Assembly: GCF_050496765.1 (NCBI RefSeq)
Contig: NZ_JBNWEO010000017.1
Coordinates: forward strand, 186,001-250,000
Direction: 5' to 3'
Length of the DNA stretch: 64,000 nt
Source: JAEVLT01 sp050496765
GTDB lineage: Bacteria > Bacillota > Bacilli > Bacillales > Cytobacillaceae
Shown here one piece after another: positions 16,048 to 28,329 of this stretch. The notes under the pieces were generated by a model. That model was not told the DNA's origin, did no database searches, and was given only the letters and a program-made list of their open reading frames with translations. Both the position numbers and the translations under genes were made by a program. The stretch's first letter is position 1; every line of letters starts with the position of its first letter.

Positions 16048-17109
16048 ATGTTAACTGAAGCAAGGATCCGTGAAATTCTCGGCGGATTAAAAGAACCATT
16101 CTTACATAAACCATTGGCTGAATTAAACGCCATTGAAGAAGTGAAAATCAAGGAAGAAAAAAACCATGTCAGCGTAAAAATTGACATTGCCAAAACGGGT
16201 ACTGCTGAACAGCTTCAGCTTCAGACTCAAGTTGTCAATCTGCTAAAAGAAGCTGGAGCTGCAACCGTAGGCATCCGCTTTGGACAGCTCCCTGATGAAG
16301 TATTGGCGGAACACCGCGAAGAGACAGCTGGTGAAGCAAAAGAACAGGGGCTGCTTGCACCAGGCAGCCAAACGACTTTTATTGCGATTGCAAGCGGAAA
16401 AGGCGGAGTTGGAAAATCGACCGTATCAGTTAATTTGGCCGTTTCTTTAGCCCGTTTAGGGAAAAAAGTTGGTTTGATTGATGCCGATATTTATGGCTTT
16501 AGTGTCCCTGATATGATGGGAATTACGAAAAGACCGGTTGTACGCGGTGAAAAAATTATCCCAGTCGAGCGATACGGTGTTCAGGTGATCTCGATGGGCT
16601 TCTTTGTGGAAGACAACGCTCCGATTATTTGGCGCGGTCCTATGCTTGGGAAAATGTTGAACAGTTTCTTCCGTGAAGTCGAGTGGGAAGAACTTGACTA
16701 CTTGTTGTTAGACTTGCCTCCTGGAACGGGGGATGTTGCGCTCGACGTCCATACCATGCTTCCATCATGCAAGGAAATTATTGTGACAACCCCGCACGCG
16801 ACAGCTGCATTTGTCGCTGCGCGTGCCGGTGCGATGGCGTTAAGAACGGAACATGAAATCCTTGGCGTTATTGAAAATATGTCCTATTTCGAAAGCAAAG
16901 TTACTGGTGAAAAAGAGTATGTGTTTGGCAAAGGTGGCGGAGAGAAATTAGCCGAAGAATTGAACACCCAAGTACTCGGCCAACTGCCGCTTGCACAGCC
17001 TGATTGGGATGAACGGGATTTTGCCCCGTCCATTTACAAAGAAGATCACCCGCTTGGAAAAGTTTATCTTGAGATCGCTGGAAAAGTTATTGATCGTTTA
17101 AAAAAGTAA
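16048..17109 (+). CDS. salA: Mrp/NBP35-family ATP-binding protein SalA
   Basis: A 353-residue protein: an N-terminal DUF59-type domain (about 1-80) followed by a ParA/Mrp ATPase with Walker A GKGGVGKST near residue 117. In B. subtilis SalA represses scoC and so raises exoprotease production. The Cys-x2-Cys pair of Fe-S carrier relatives is replaced here by ESKVTGEKEYVFGKGGG, as in SalA, which argues for a regulatory rather than Fe-S delivery role. AAAGGTGGG fixes the ATG at 16048; TATACT at 16004-16009 may be its -10 box. Confidence 0.92.
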   Translation: MLTEARIREILGGLKEPFLHKPLAELNAIEEVKIKEEKNHVSVKIDIAKTGTAEQLQLQTQVVNLLKEAGAATVGIRFGQLPDEVLAEHREETAGEAKEQGLLAPGSQTTFIAIASGKGGVGKSTVSVNLAVSLARLGKKVGLIDADIYGFSVPDMMGITKRPVVRGEKIIPVERYGVQVISMGFFVEDNAPIIWRGPMLGKMLNSFFREVEWEELDYLLLDLPPGTGDVALDVHTMLPSCKEIIVTTPHATAAFVAARAGAMALRTEHEILGVIENMSYFESKVTGEKEYVFGKGGGEKLAEELNTQVLGQLPLAQPDWDERDFAPSIYKEDHPLGKVYLEIAGKVIDRLKK

Positions 17110-17120
17110 ATCAAATTGAA

Positions 17121-17157
17121 AAAACCATTCCTTTCTTTGTACGAGGAATGGTTTTTT
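17121..17157. terminator. terminator between salA and gerD
   Basis: AAAACCATTCCT and AGGAATGGTTTT form a perfect 12-bp stem followed by TT; it has A- and T-runs on the two sides and may serve salA and the opposing gerD. Confidence 0.85.
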
Positions 17158-17212
17158 GCAGTGTATCCGTCCTCTATTGCAGGCGTACTTTAGTCGGAAT
17201 CCTTAGGGCGAA

Positions 17213-17818
17213 TCAGGTGCTGCCGCCTTGACTTTGCTGACCGCCTGATTGAGAACCGGTTGATTTTCCTTTATTTAATTCATTGGCCGCTTTTATTAAA
17301 ATTTCTTCCATTTTTGTTTTAAAAAGCGGGCTATCCATTGTTTCAGTAATAACGCTTTGAAGATGGGCGCGGTAGTCTTTGCTTTTTAATGCGTCTGCCA
17401 TTTCTTTTTGAATTTCCGGTTCTTTAAAAACTTGAATCATCATTGCCCGATATTCGGGGTCATTCATCAAGTCTTTGAGCAGTTTCTCATTTTCAGTCCG
17501 CATATTTTTGGCAACGCCCTCAGCAAATTTTGAGTCGCTGAACGTTTTTTTCCAAAACTCAACCGCTTTATCAGAAGTAAGTGTTTGTTGGATGGTATCA
17601 GAAACAACCTTTTGATCCATGACTAGCTTTTCTTTCATTTTTTCGTCTGACATCACGTCTTGGATGGCTTTTTTGCCATCGTCTGTTTTCAGGATGTCAA
17701 CAACCATTTTTTTTGTCTGATCGTAGTCAAGCTGGGATGCTCCGCTTGAATCGCCGGAAGAACAACTAGCCAAAAAAAGTAGTAGAACCATAGATGGCAA
17801 TAGGTGATTTATTTTCAT
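17213..17818 (-). CDS. gerD: spore germination lipoprotein GerD
   Basis: A 201-residue lipoprotein: a hydrophobic signal ends in the lipobox LASC, then a Ser/Gly linker and a long helical domain rich in Lys, Glu and Asp, with a Gln/Ser/Gly-rich tail. GerD organises nutrient germinant receptors into a cluster in the spore inner membrane. The frame starts at TTG 17824, but AAAGGA is best spaced for the ATG at 17818. It is divergent from kbaA and convergent with salA, as in B. subtilis. Confidence 0.92.
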   Translation of the reverse strand: MKINHLLPSMVLLLFLASCSSGDSSGASQLDYDQTKKMVVDILKTDDGKKAIQDVMSDEKMKEKLVMDQKVVSDTIQQTLTSDKAVEFWKKTFSDSKFAEGVAKNMRTENEKLLKDLMNDPEYRAMMIQVFKEPEIQKEMADALKSKDYRAHLQSVITETMDSPLFKTKMEEILIKAANELNKGKSTGSQSGGQQSQGGST

Positions 17819-17966
17819 ATCCAAGTTCCTTTCGCATATGAATCCTTGTCTTTAGAATGAAGAAAATCGGCAAATATTATTCGTTCGAGGAATGGAAAAT
17901 ATAGATTTTTCACCCTTGGATTGATACAATCGAAGGAAGGGAATCTACGTTTATGGGGGTACGAAC

Positions 17967-18611
17967 GTGACGAGTCGGAATTGGGTAAATCTTTTCTTGA
18001 AAACGTTAGTCATCGGCGGATTGACAACGGCGATTGTTGGTTTTGTTGTCCGTTGGAATGAATTTATGCCGTATTTTACGGAGGGTAAGGGTTTCGATAT
18101 TATTTCGACGACTGTTTGGCTGGTAGGCATGGGTTTTTTATTTAGCGTAATTAGCCAGATGGGTTTTTTCGCCTATCTGACGATCCACCGGTTTGGCCTT
18201 GGGATTTTTAAGTCTTATTGGAATTCTGTTCAAATGATCCTGGTGATGGTTGCTCTGGTTGATTTAGTTTATTTTCGTTATCAGGCATTTGCAAAAGCGG
18301 GAGAAAGTCTCGTACCATATATTGGCCTCGCTGCAATTCCCCTGGCTGCTGGCATCATAACAGCTTGGCTTAAAATGAAACAGACGAACAAGGCTGCGTT
18401 TATTCCTGCCCTTTTTTTTATGATTGTTGCAACGATCGTCGAGTGGATGCCGGCTTTAAAGGTAAATGATCATAGCTGGCTTTACCTCATGGCGTTGGCG
18501 CTGCTTGCCTGCAATGCATATCAATTGTTGATTCTTCCTAAATTAAATGCCCAATCCGTTCAGCAACGGGAAGTACTTGCCCAAAAAACAAGGAAAAACA
18601 AGTTTATTTAA
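17967..18611 (+). CDS. kbaA: KinB-signalling pathway activator KbaA
   Basis: A 214-residue membrane protein with about six hydrophobic helices and a basic C-terminal tail (QKTRKNKFI). KbaA is needed for activation of the histidine kinase KinB in the phosphorelay that starts sporulation. Start codon is GTG 17967. It lies between gerD and pdaB, the conserved order, and shares a bidirectional terminator with pdaB. Confidence 0.92.
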   Translation: MTSRNWVNLFLKTLVIGGLTTAIVGFVVRWNEFMPYFTEGKGFDIISTTVWLVGMGFLFSVISQMGFFAYLTIHRFGLGIFKSYWNSVQMILVMVALVDLVYFRYQAFAKAGESLVPYIGLAAIPLAAGIITAWLKMKQTNKAAFIPALFFMIVATIVEWMPALKVNDHSWLYLMALALLACNAYQLLILPKLNAQSVQQREVLAQKTRKNKFI

Positions 18612-18681
18612 CGATCGTTCGAAATCCACGCAAACCATCGGAAAAATAGTGATAGACGGATGATGTGCTGGCGTTCATAGA

Positions 18682-18728
18682 AAAATAAAGGTGTGCCGAT
18701 GGATCGCAGTTCGGCACACCTTTATTTT
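18682..18728. terminator. bidirectional terminator between kbaA and pdaB
   Basis: A perfect 17-bp stem: AAAATAAAGGTGTGCCG (18682-18698) with CGGCACACCTTTATTTT (18712-18728), loop of 13. A-rich and T-rich ends make it usable from both strands. Confidence 0.95.
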
Positions 18729-18737
18729 CTTTACGTA

Positions 18738-19490
18738 TCAATTGATCTCTCGTGATTGGGCACTGCCATTAGCAATCATTTCTGAAACAGTCACCATTTT
18801 AAGCCCTTTTTGCTGAATTTCCGTAAGAATGAGCGGTAGCGCCTTTGCGGTTTGCTTTGCTGAATCGGAAGCATGAAGAAGGATGATGTCCCCTTTTTTG
18901 GCATTGCTTACATTTGCTGCAATTGCTTTAACCCCCGGATTTGTCCAGTCCTGGGAGTCGATGCTCCAATGAACAACCGTTAACCCATACTGCTGGGCAA
19001 TCTTTAATGTCCGTTCATCAAAATGACCTGTAGGTGCACGAAGAAGTTTAATGTTTTTAAGGTTTAATTTTCGAAAAGCTTCTTGCCCTTTTGATATGTC
19101 TTTTCGTATTTTTGCATCCTCTAATTTCGAGTAGTCTTCATAGTTGTAGCCCAGCAAACCAATCTCATAGCCTTTTTTAGCAATTCGATTGACGAGGTCA
19201 GGATGTCCTTCTGCCCATGACCCAGCTAGAAAAAAGGTCGCCGATTTTACATTTTGTTTTTCTAGTTCATCCAAAATAGGCCCAGCTTTTTCATCACCCC
19301 AGCCAATGTTGAATGTCAGAGCAATATCTTTTTCCCCTCGATAGACAGCCTTTGGTCCATCTTTTGTCGAAAATACAGGCAGCTGTGCCATGTTGTCTAA
19401 ATACAAAAACCATGCTGCAAAAAAGGCTGCAATGACAATTAAAGATAGCTGCTTTAAGCCTTTTCCATTAAATACAAAAAAGAAATTCAT
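18738..19490 (-). CDS. pdaB: polysaccharide deacetylase family sporulation protein PdaB
   Basis: A 250-residue protein with an N-terminal membrane anchor (about residues 12-32) and a NodB polysaccharide deacetylase domain: TFNIGWGDEKAGPILDELEK, the RAPTGHFDERTL segment and WSIDSQDW are visible. The first motif reads NIGWGDE rather than the usual TFDDG, as in PdaB, so metal-dependent activity is uncertain. In B. subtilis pdaB mutants lose spores after cortex formation. The frame opens earlier, but GAGGTGG best fits the ATG at 19490. Confidence 0.92.
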   Translation of the reverse strand: MNFFFVFNGKGLKQLSLIVIAAFFAAWFLYLDNMAQLPVFSTKDGPKAVYRGEKDIALTFNIGWGDEKAGPILDELEKQNVKSATFFLAGSWAEGHPDLVNRIAKKGYEIGLLGYNYEDYSKLEDAKIRKDISKGQEAFRKLNLKNIKLLRAPTGHFDERTLKIAQQYGLTVVHWSIDSQDWTNPGVKAIAANVSNAKKGDIILLHASDSAKQTAKALPLILTEIQQKGLKMVTVSEMIANGSAQSREIN

Positions 19491-19610
19491 CATGACCACC
19501 TCGTCCATTACGATCCTTGTCTCATACGTATTCAGTTATTTTTTAAAATATGATTATAAAAATTGCCCGAAATGAAAAGAATACTATCACGACAATGTGG
19601 GAGTGATCGT

Positions 19611-19829
19611 ATGCTTGGGTTGTTAATCACTGAAAAAGAGGTTAAAGAAATTGAGTACTTGGTAAAGCGGGAAATGGATGAAATTTTGTTTGATTTCGGG
19701 GATCAACGGATCGATCCCATTGTGAAAAGAGCAATGGCTGAAAGATATAAAATCTTATTTGGATTATTTAAACGAGTTGCAAGTCATAAGGAGTGTTTAA
19801 AATATATTTGGCGAGAAAAGAAAGGATAA
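19611..19829 (+). CDS. small conserved protein of unknown function
   Basis: A 72-residue, mostly helical, highly charged protein (MLGLLITEKEVKEIEYLVKR at the start, ending YIWREKKG). No membrane segment, signal or known domain. GGGAGTGAT precedes ATG 19611, which I prefer to the longer frame from 19563. It ends 18 bases before the first rRNA promoter. The function cannot be inferred. Confidence 0.6.
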   Translation: MLGLLITEKEVKEIEYLVKREMDEILFDFGDQRIDPIVKRAMAERYKILFGLFKRVASHKECLKYIWREKKG

Positions 19830-19847
19830 TTTTCTTTTAGAAAAGTG

Positions 19848-19876
19848 TTGACTATGATTCGTTATCCTGGTATATT
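19848..19876 (+). promoter_or_regulatory. rRNA operon promoter P1
   Basis: TTGACT (19848-19853), 17-base spacer, TATATT (19871-19876). Confidence 0.85.
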
Positions 19877-19920
19877 AATAAACGTCGCTGTTGATGATAA
19901 AAACTTCGATAAAAAAGTTA

Positions 19921-19949
19921 TTGACGTCAAAAGCGAAAGATGCTATACT
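19921..19949 (+). promoter_or_regulatory. rRNA operon promoter P2
   Basis: TTGACG (19921-19926), 17-base spacer, TATACT (19944-19949). Tandem promoters about 73 bases apart are typical of Bacillus rRNA operons. Confidence 0.88.
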
Positions 19950-19993
19950 GATTAAGTCGCTTTTGAGCGATGCAACTTTGATAAAGTAGCAAC

Positions 19994-20010
19994 TTGTTCT
20001 TTGAAAACTA
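19994..20010 (+). promoter_or_regulatory. boxA-type antitermination sequence of the rRNA leader
   Basis: TTGTTCTTTGAAAACTA; a near copy (TCGTTCTTTGAAAACTAG) stands in the 16S-23S spacer near 21878. Such elements recruit Nus factors so that polymerase reads through the operon. Confidence 0.75.
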
Positions 20011-20088
20011 AACAAACAATTACGTCAACAAATAATCATGATGTCTGCTTATAGAAGCAGCATCAGCCAACGTTAATCAAGTAAGGAT

Positions 20089-20215
20089 CGTCGACTAAGA
20101 ACGCCACATCCTGTGGCAACATCGACGTCAGCGCATCCTTGCGCAAGTGAGCTATATCAAACGTTTCTGTTCTTCGGTCGACTAAAAGCCGCAACGTCCT
20201 GTTGCGAACGCCGAC
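20089..20215. repeat. three palindromic hairpin elements in the 16S leader
   Basis: First: CGTCGA (20089-20094)/TCGACG (20122-20127) encloses GCCACA/TGTGGC around TCC. Second: GCGCA (20131-20135)/TGCGC (20140-20144) around TCCT. Third: GTCG (20177-20180)/CGAC (20212-20215) encloses CGCAAC/GTTGCG around GTCCT. The first and third share GTCGACTAA and the same nested design, so they look like copies of one repeat family. On the minus strand the loops read GGA or AGGA. Confidence 0.65.
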
Positions 20216-20230
20216 ACTAGAACATCCTAT

Positions 20231-21786
<1,556 letters not shown>

Positions 21787-21997
21787 AAAATGTCCTTTCG
21801 GACATCAATGAGTTGGATGATTATTGACGTATATTGTTCGTTTAGTTTTGAGAGAACAATTCTCTCTTATTTATATTCGTTCTTTGAAAACTAGATAATC
21901 GTATAGAAGAAGTAACCAAGCAAGAACCGAGTGATCGCCATTTTAGATTTTCAACCTTTTTCAAGGCGAAATAGAAGCATAGCTGATATGAGCCGCA

Positions 21998-24935
<2,938 letters not shown>

Positions 24936-25064
24936 ATGTAGTTGAATGCGCGAACTCGTTCTTCTTTTACTTCTTCTTGATTACCTAGTTTTGAGGGAAT
25001 GAATCCTTGTTTTTCTCTTGCAAAATATAAAGAGAAATAGTATAATACTTCATGTCTAATATTT

Positions 25065-25181
<117 letters not shown>

Positions 25182-25191
25182 CTAGGATTGT

Positions 25192-25266
25192 TCCGCAGTA
25201 GCTCAGTGGTAGAGCTATCGGCTGTTAACCGATCGGTCGTAGGTTCGAATCCTACCTGCGGAGCCA
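25192..25266 (+). tRNA. tRNA-Asn (GTT), CCA encoded
   Basis: Cloverleaf with acceptor TCCGCAG/CTGCGGA, anticodon loop CTGTTAACC and TTCGAAT T-loop; ends in CCA. Confidence 0.97.
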
Positions 25267-25305
25267 TTTTTATGCCCAAAATTGTTTGAGCAAGTTAGCA
25301 GTATT

Positions 25306-25378
25306 GCTTCCATAGCTCAGCAGGTAGAGCACTTCCATGGTAAGGAAGAGGTCAGCGGTTCGAGCCCGCTTGGAAGCT
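25306..25378 (+). tRNA. tRNA-Thr (GGT), CCA not encoded
   Basis: Acceptor GCTTCCA/TGGAAGC, anticodon GGT in CATGGTAAG, TTCGAGC T-loop. The bases after the discriminator T are TAT, so CCA must be added by the nucleotidyltransferase. Confidence 0.95.
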
Positions 25379-25394
25379 TATTGTTTTTAAATAT

Positions 25395-25469
25395 GGCCCC
25401 TTGGTCAAGCGGTTAAGACACCGCCCTTTCACGGCGGTAACACGGGTTCGAATCCCGTAGGGGTCACCA
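25395..25469 (+). tRNA. tRNA-Glu (TTC), CCA encoded
   Basis: Acceptor GGCCCCT/AGGGGTC with one G.T pair, anticodon TTC in CTTTCAC, ends in CCA. Confidence 0.96.
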
Positions 25470-25517
25470 TTTATTTCTAGAAAGAGCATAGTGTAACTAC
25501 ACTATCCGAGATTGTAT

Positions 25518-25593
25518 GGAGGATTAGCTCAGCTGGGAGAGCATCTGCCTTACAAGCAGAGGGTCGGCGGTTCGATCCCGTCATCCTCCACCA
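25518..25593 (+). tRNA. tRNA-Val (TAC), CCA encoded
   Basis: Acceptor GGAGGAT/ATCCTCC, anticodon TAC in CTTACAAG, ends in CCA. Confidence 0.97.
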
Positions 25594-25611
25594 TATACTA
25601 TATTTGTTTAT

Positions 25612-25687
<76 letters not shown>

Positions 25688-25704
25688 TCTTCATTAAAAT
25701 TTGT

Positions 25705-25789
25705 GGAGGGGTAGCGAAGTGGCTAAACGCGGCGGACTGTAAATCCGCTCCCTCTGGGTTCGGCGGTTCGAATCCGTCCCCCTCCACCA
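25705..25789 (+). tRNA. tRNA-Tyr (GTA), CCA encoded
   Basis: 85 bases with a long variable arm (CCGCTCCCTCTGGGTTCGGC region), acceptor GGAGGGG/CCCCTCC, anticodon GTA in CTGTAAAT, ends in CCA. Confidence 0.97.
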
Positions 25790-25851
25790 TACATATTTTT
25801 AAAAACATTGGGTATGTTAAAAAAGAACATGAAAATCATTTATTTTATTAT

Positions 25852-25926
25852 TGGGCTATAGCCAAGCGGTAAGGCAACGGACTTTGACTCCGTCATTCGT
25901 AGGTTCGAATCCTGCTAGCCCAGCCA
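25852..25926 (+). tRNA. tRNA-Gln (TTG), CCA encoded
   Basis: Acceptor TGGGCTA/TAGCCCA, anticodon TTG in CTTTGACT, ends in CCA. Confidence 0.97.
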
Positions 25927-25930
25927 AAAC

Positions 25931-26317
25931 CCATTAGCTCAGTCGGTAGAGCAACGAGCAAAATATCACGAATATGCTGCGAGTTGCGAGGAAGATCGGG
26001 AGTTCTTTCGAGCATCTGACGTAAAAAAAACTCTTTTTAAGGTTCAAAATATATACGAGCCATTAGCTCAGTCGGTAGAGCAACGAGCAAAAACATCACG
26101 AATATGCTGCGAGTTGCGAGGAAGAACGGGAGTTCTTTCGAGCATCTGACGTAAAAAAACTCTTTTTAAGGTTCAAAATATATACGAGCCATTAGCTCAG
26201 TCGGTAGAGCAACGAGCAAAAACATCACGAATATGCTGCGAGTTGCGAGGAAGAACGGGAGTTCTTTCGAGCATCTGACGTAAAAAAACTCTTTTTAGGG
26301 TTCAAAATATATACGAG
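25931..26317 (+). repeat. three tandem 129-bp units: tRNA-Lys 5' third plus a hairpin-rich tail
   Basis: Units begin at 25931, 26060 and 26189, and the intact tRNA-Lys continues the phase at 26318. Each unit starts with CCATTAGCTCAGTCGGTAGA + GCA, identical to bases 4-26 of the tRNA-Lys, then leaves the tRNA sequence. The tail holds GGAAGAAC/GTTCTTTC around a GGGA tetraloop (perfect in units 2 and 3, one mismatch in unit 1), an overlapping GAGTTCTTT...AAAAAACTC stem followed by TTTTT, and the 11-base tRNA-Lys match GAGCATCTGAC. Units 2 and 3 are nearly identical; unit 1 differs at a few bases and lacks the leading GAG. Confidence 0.9.
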
Positions 26318-26387
26318 CCATTAGCTCAGTCGGTAGAGCATCTGACTTTTAATCAGAGGGTCGAAGGTTCGAGTCCTTCATGGCTCA
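26315..26387 (+). tRNA. tRNA-Lys (TTT), CCA not encoded
   Basis: Acceptor GAGCCAT/ATGGCTC, anticodon TTT in CTTTTAAT, TTCGAGT T-loop. The discriminator A is followed by TCA, so the 3' CCA is not encoded. Its first 26 bases are repeated three times upstream. Confidence 0.96.
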
Positions 26388-26416
26388 TCAAATAGTGATT
26401 CAAATGAATATGGGAT

Positions 26417-26448
26417 AAAAGGACGCATAGCTTGATATGCGTCCTTTT
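26417..26448 (+). terminator. terminator of the rRNA-tRNA operon
   Basis: AAAAGGACGCATA and TATGCGTCCTTTT form a perfect 13-bp stem with a six-base loop. Confidence 0.92.
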
Positions 26449-26623
26449 ATTATTGATTTATATGTAATAAAAGAAATCATACTGTTTAACTTATAAAGAG
26501 CAAATGGTTAGGAATACTTTTGAAAAAAACAACTTTCGTATATCTATACAGAAAATTGTCGGGTTGAGCCATAGAATTGCAAGCGGTTAAAATGGAGGTA
26601 TAAGGGAAGATGGGGGGATTAAA

Positions 26624-27520
26624 ATGAGAAAGCTGTCCATTATTGGAATGCCGATGGATTTGGGGCAAATGCGGCGTGGCGTTGACATGGGACCGAGTGC
26701 AATTCGTTATGCAGGAGTTAATGAGAGACTAAAACTTCTTTTTGATAAGATTCAAGATTTGGGGGACATTCCAATTGGCAGACCGGAAGTGGTAATCGAT
26801 CCCCAATCGAATTTGCGGAACTTGGAGTTAATCGCAGAAAAAAGTACAATTTTAGCCGAAAAAGTTGATCAAATCATACAGTCGGGGGCGTTTCCGCTCG
26901 TGCTCGGCGGCGATCATAGTATCGCGATTGGAACATTGGCGGGTGTTTCCAAGCATTATAAAAACCTTGGGGTGATCTGGTATGATGCACATGGTGACCT
27001 TAACACAGCCGAAACGTCTCCTTCCGGGAATATTCATGGAATGCCGCTGGCGGTTAGTTTAGGGTTGGGACATTCGTTATTGACGGGGATTTTCGGCTAC
27101 AGTCCAAAAGTTAGACCGGAAAATATTGTCATCATAGGAGCGCGGGCATTGGATGATGGTGAGAAAGACTTAATTCGGGAAAAAGGAATAAAAGTATACA
27201 CAATGCACGAAATCGATCGATTAGGAATGACAAGGGTAATGGAGGAAACGATTGCCTATCTTAAAGATAGAACGGATGGCGTGCATTTATCATTGGATCT
27301 AGACGGACTGGATCCGGCAGATGCTCCTGGTGTAGGCACGCCGGTTATCGGGGGGATCAGCTACCGCGAAAGCCATCTGGCAATGGAAATGCTGGAAGAA
27401 TCGAAAATGATCACTTCTGCTGAGTTTGTCGAAGTGAATCCGATTTTAGATGAGAAAAATAGAACTGCAACCATCGCGGTTGGTCTAATGGGGTCATTGT
27501 TTGGCGAAAAACTAGTATAA
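26624..27520 (+). CDS. rocF: arginase
   Basis: A 298-residue binuclear manganese enzyme that hydrolyses arginine to ornithine and urea, the first step of arginine catabolism. Metal ligands are visible in GGDHS (residues 95-99), DAHGD (about 120) and SLDLDGLDP (about 225). It stands alone here with its own terminator, not beside rocDE. TTGC at 26577-26580 could be part of a SigL -12 element, as roc genes use SigL in B. subtilis, but the -24 GG is not present in good form. Confidence 0.95.
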   Translation: MRKLSIIGMPMDLGQMRRGVDMGPSAIRYAGVNERLKLLFDKIQDLGDIPIGRPEVVIDPQSNLRNLELIAEKSTILAEKVDQIIQSGAFPLVLGGDHSIAIGTLAGVSKHYKNLGVIWYDAHGDLNTAETSPSGNIHGMPLAVSLGLGHSLLTGIFGYSPKVRPENIVIIGARALDDGEKDLIREKGIKVYTMHEIDRLGMTRVMEETIAYLKDRTDGVHLSLDLDGLDPADAPGVGTPVIGGISYRESHLAMEMLEESKMITSAEFVEVNPILDEKNRTATIAVGLMGSLFGEKLV

Positions 27521-27531
27521 AACAAATTGGG

Positions 27532-27566
27532 AAATGGCAGCTAAACGAATGGCTGCCATTTTTTTG
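27532..27566 (+). terminator. terminator after rocF
   Basis: AAATGGCAGC and GCTGCCATTT form a perfect 10-bp stem with a ten-base loop, followed by more T. Confidence 0.9.
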
Positions 27567-27664
27567 CCCTCGAAAATAAATGGCCAAACGTATTTGGAAG
27601 GAAGACCAGATTTTCAAACTTCAACCATACTTTTATGGTAAATGTTTGTTAAGATAAGAGAGAT

Positions 27665-27712
27665 GGAAAAGTTTTTGCCAACTAGCGAAACTTTTCCGCT
27701 ATCGATTACGTA
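27665..27712 (+). promoter_or_regulatory. candidate autoregulated SigW promoter with overlapping dyad
   Basis: CGAAAC (27686-27691), 17 bases, CGTA (27709-27712), close to the SigW pattern TGAAAC-N16-CGTA. The -35 element lies in the right arm of a perfect inverted repeat GGAAAAGTTT (27665-27674)/AAACTTTTCC (27688-27697). Confidence 0.6.
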
Positions 27713-27750
27713 CTATCGTATAGCCGCATTTTAAAAGCGGAGGTAAAAGA

Positions 27751-28314
27751 ATGGAAGCCATCGTCAAAAAAAGGATCAAACAGGTCAAAAAAGGCGATCA
27801 AAATGCGTTTGGAGAAATCGTGGAACTATATAAAAATAATGTATTCCAACTCTGTTACCGAATGCTCGGCAATCGTCATGAAGCAGAAGATGTTGCTCAG
27901 GAAGCTTTTATCCGAGCATATGTAAATATAAACCGTTTTAAACAGGAATTGAAATTTTCCACATGGCTTTACCGCATCGCGACAAATTTATGTATTGATC
28001 GAATGCGAAAAAAGAAACCGGATTATTCCCTTGACGCAGAAGTTGCAGGGACAGAAGGCTTGACGATGTATTCCCAAATCGCTTCCGACGAACCGCTTCC
28101 AGAAGCGGAATTGGAAAGCTTGGAATTGCAGGAAACGATCCAGAAGGAAATTCTTAAATTGCCGGAAAAATACCGCACGGTGATTGTTTTAAAATATATT
28201 GAGGAATTATCATTAAACGAAATAAGCGATATTTTGGACTTGCCTCTTGGTACGGTCAAAACAAGAATTCACCGCGGGCGGGAAGCCTTAAGGCAGCAAC
28301 TGCGGAATGTATGA
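27751..28314 (+). CDS. sigW: ECF RNA polymerase sigma factor SigW
   Basis: A 187-residue extracytoplasmic-function sigma factor. Region 2 (about 25-95, NRHEAEDVAQEAFIRAY, FSTWLYRIATNLCIDRMRKK) and region 4 (about 130-180, LPEKYRTVIVLKYIEELSLN, LPLGTVKTRIHRGREAL) are complete. SigW controls the response to cell-envelope stress and membrane-active antimicrobials and normally transcribes its own operon. GGAGGT precedes the ATG; rsiW follows at once. Confidence 0.96.
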   Translation: MEAIVKKRIKQVKKGDQNAFGEIVELYKNNVFQLCYRMLGNRHEAEDVAQEAFIRAYVNINRFKQELKFSTWLYRIATNLCIDRMRKKKPDYSLDAEVAGTEGLTMYSQIASDEPLPEAELESLELQETIQKEILKLPEKYRTVIVLKYIEELSLNEISDILDLPLGTVKTRIHRGREALRQQLRNV

Positions 28315-28329
28315 TAAGAGGTGAAACAA

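Noticed and set aside
25931..26317. CRISPR-like array
   Set aside because: The units are 129 bases, contiguous, without unique spacers, and contain tRNA sequence; no cas genes are near.
26565..26582. SigL (-24/-12) promoter of rocF
   Set aside because: The TTGC of the -12 element is present, but the -24 GG is replaced by AG and the rest of the element does not match, so I only mention it in the rocF entry.
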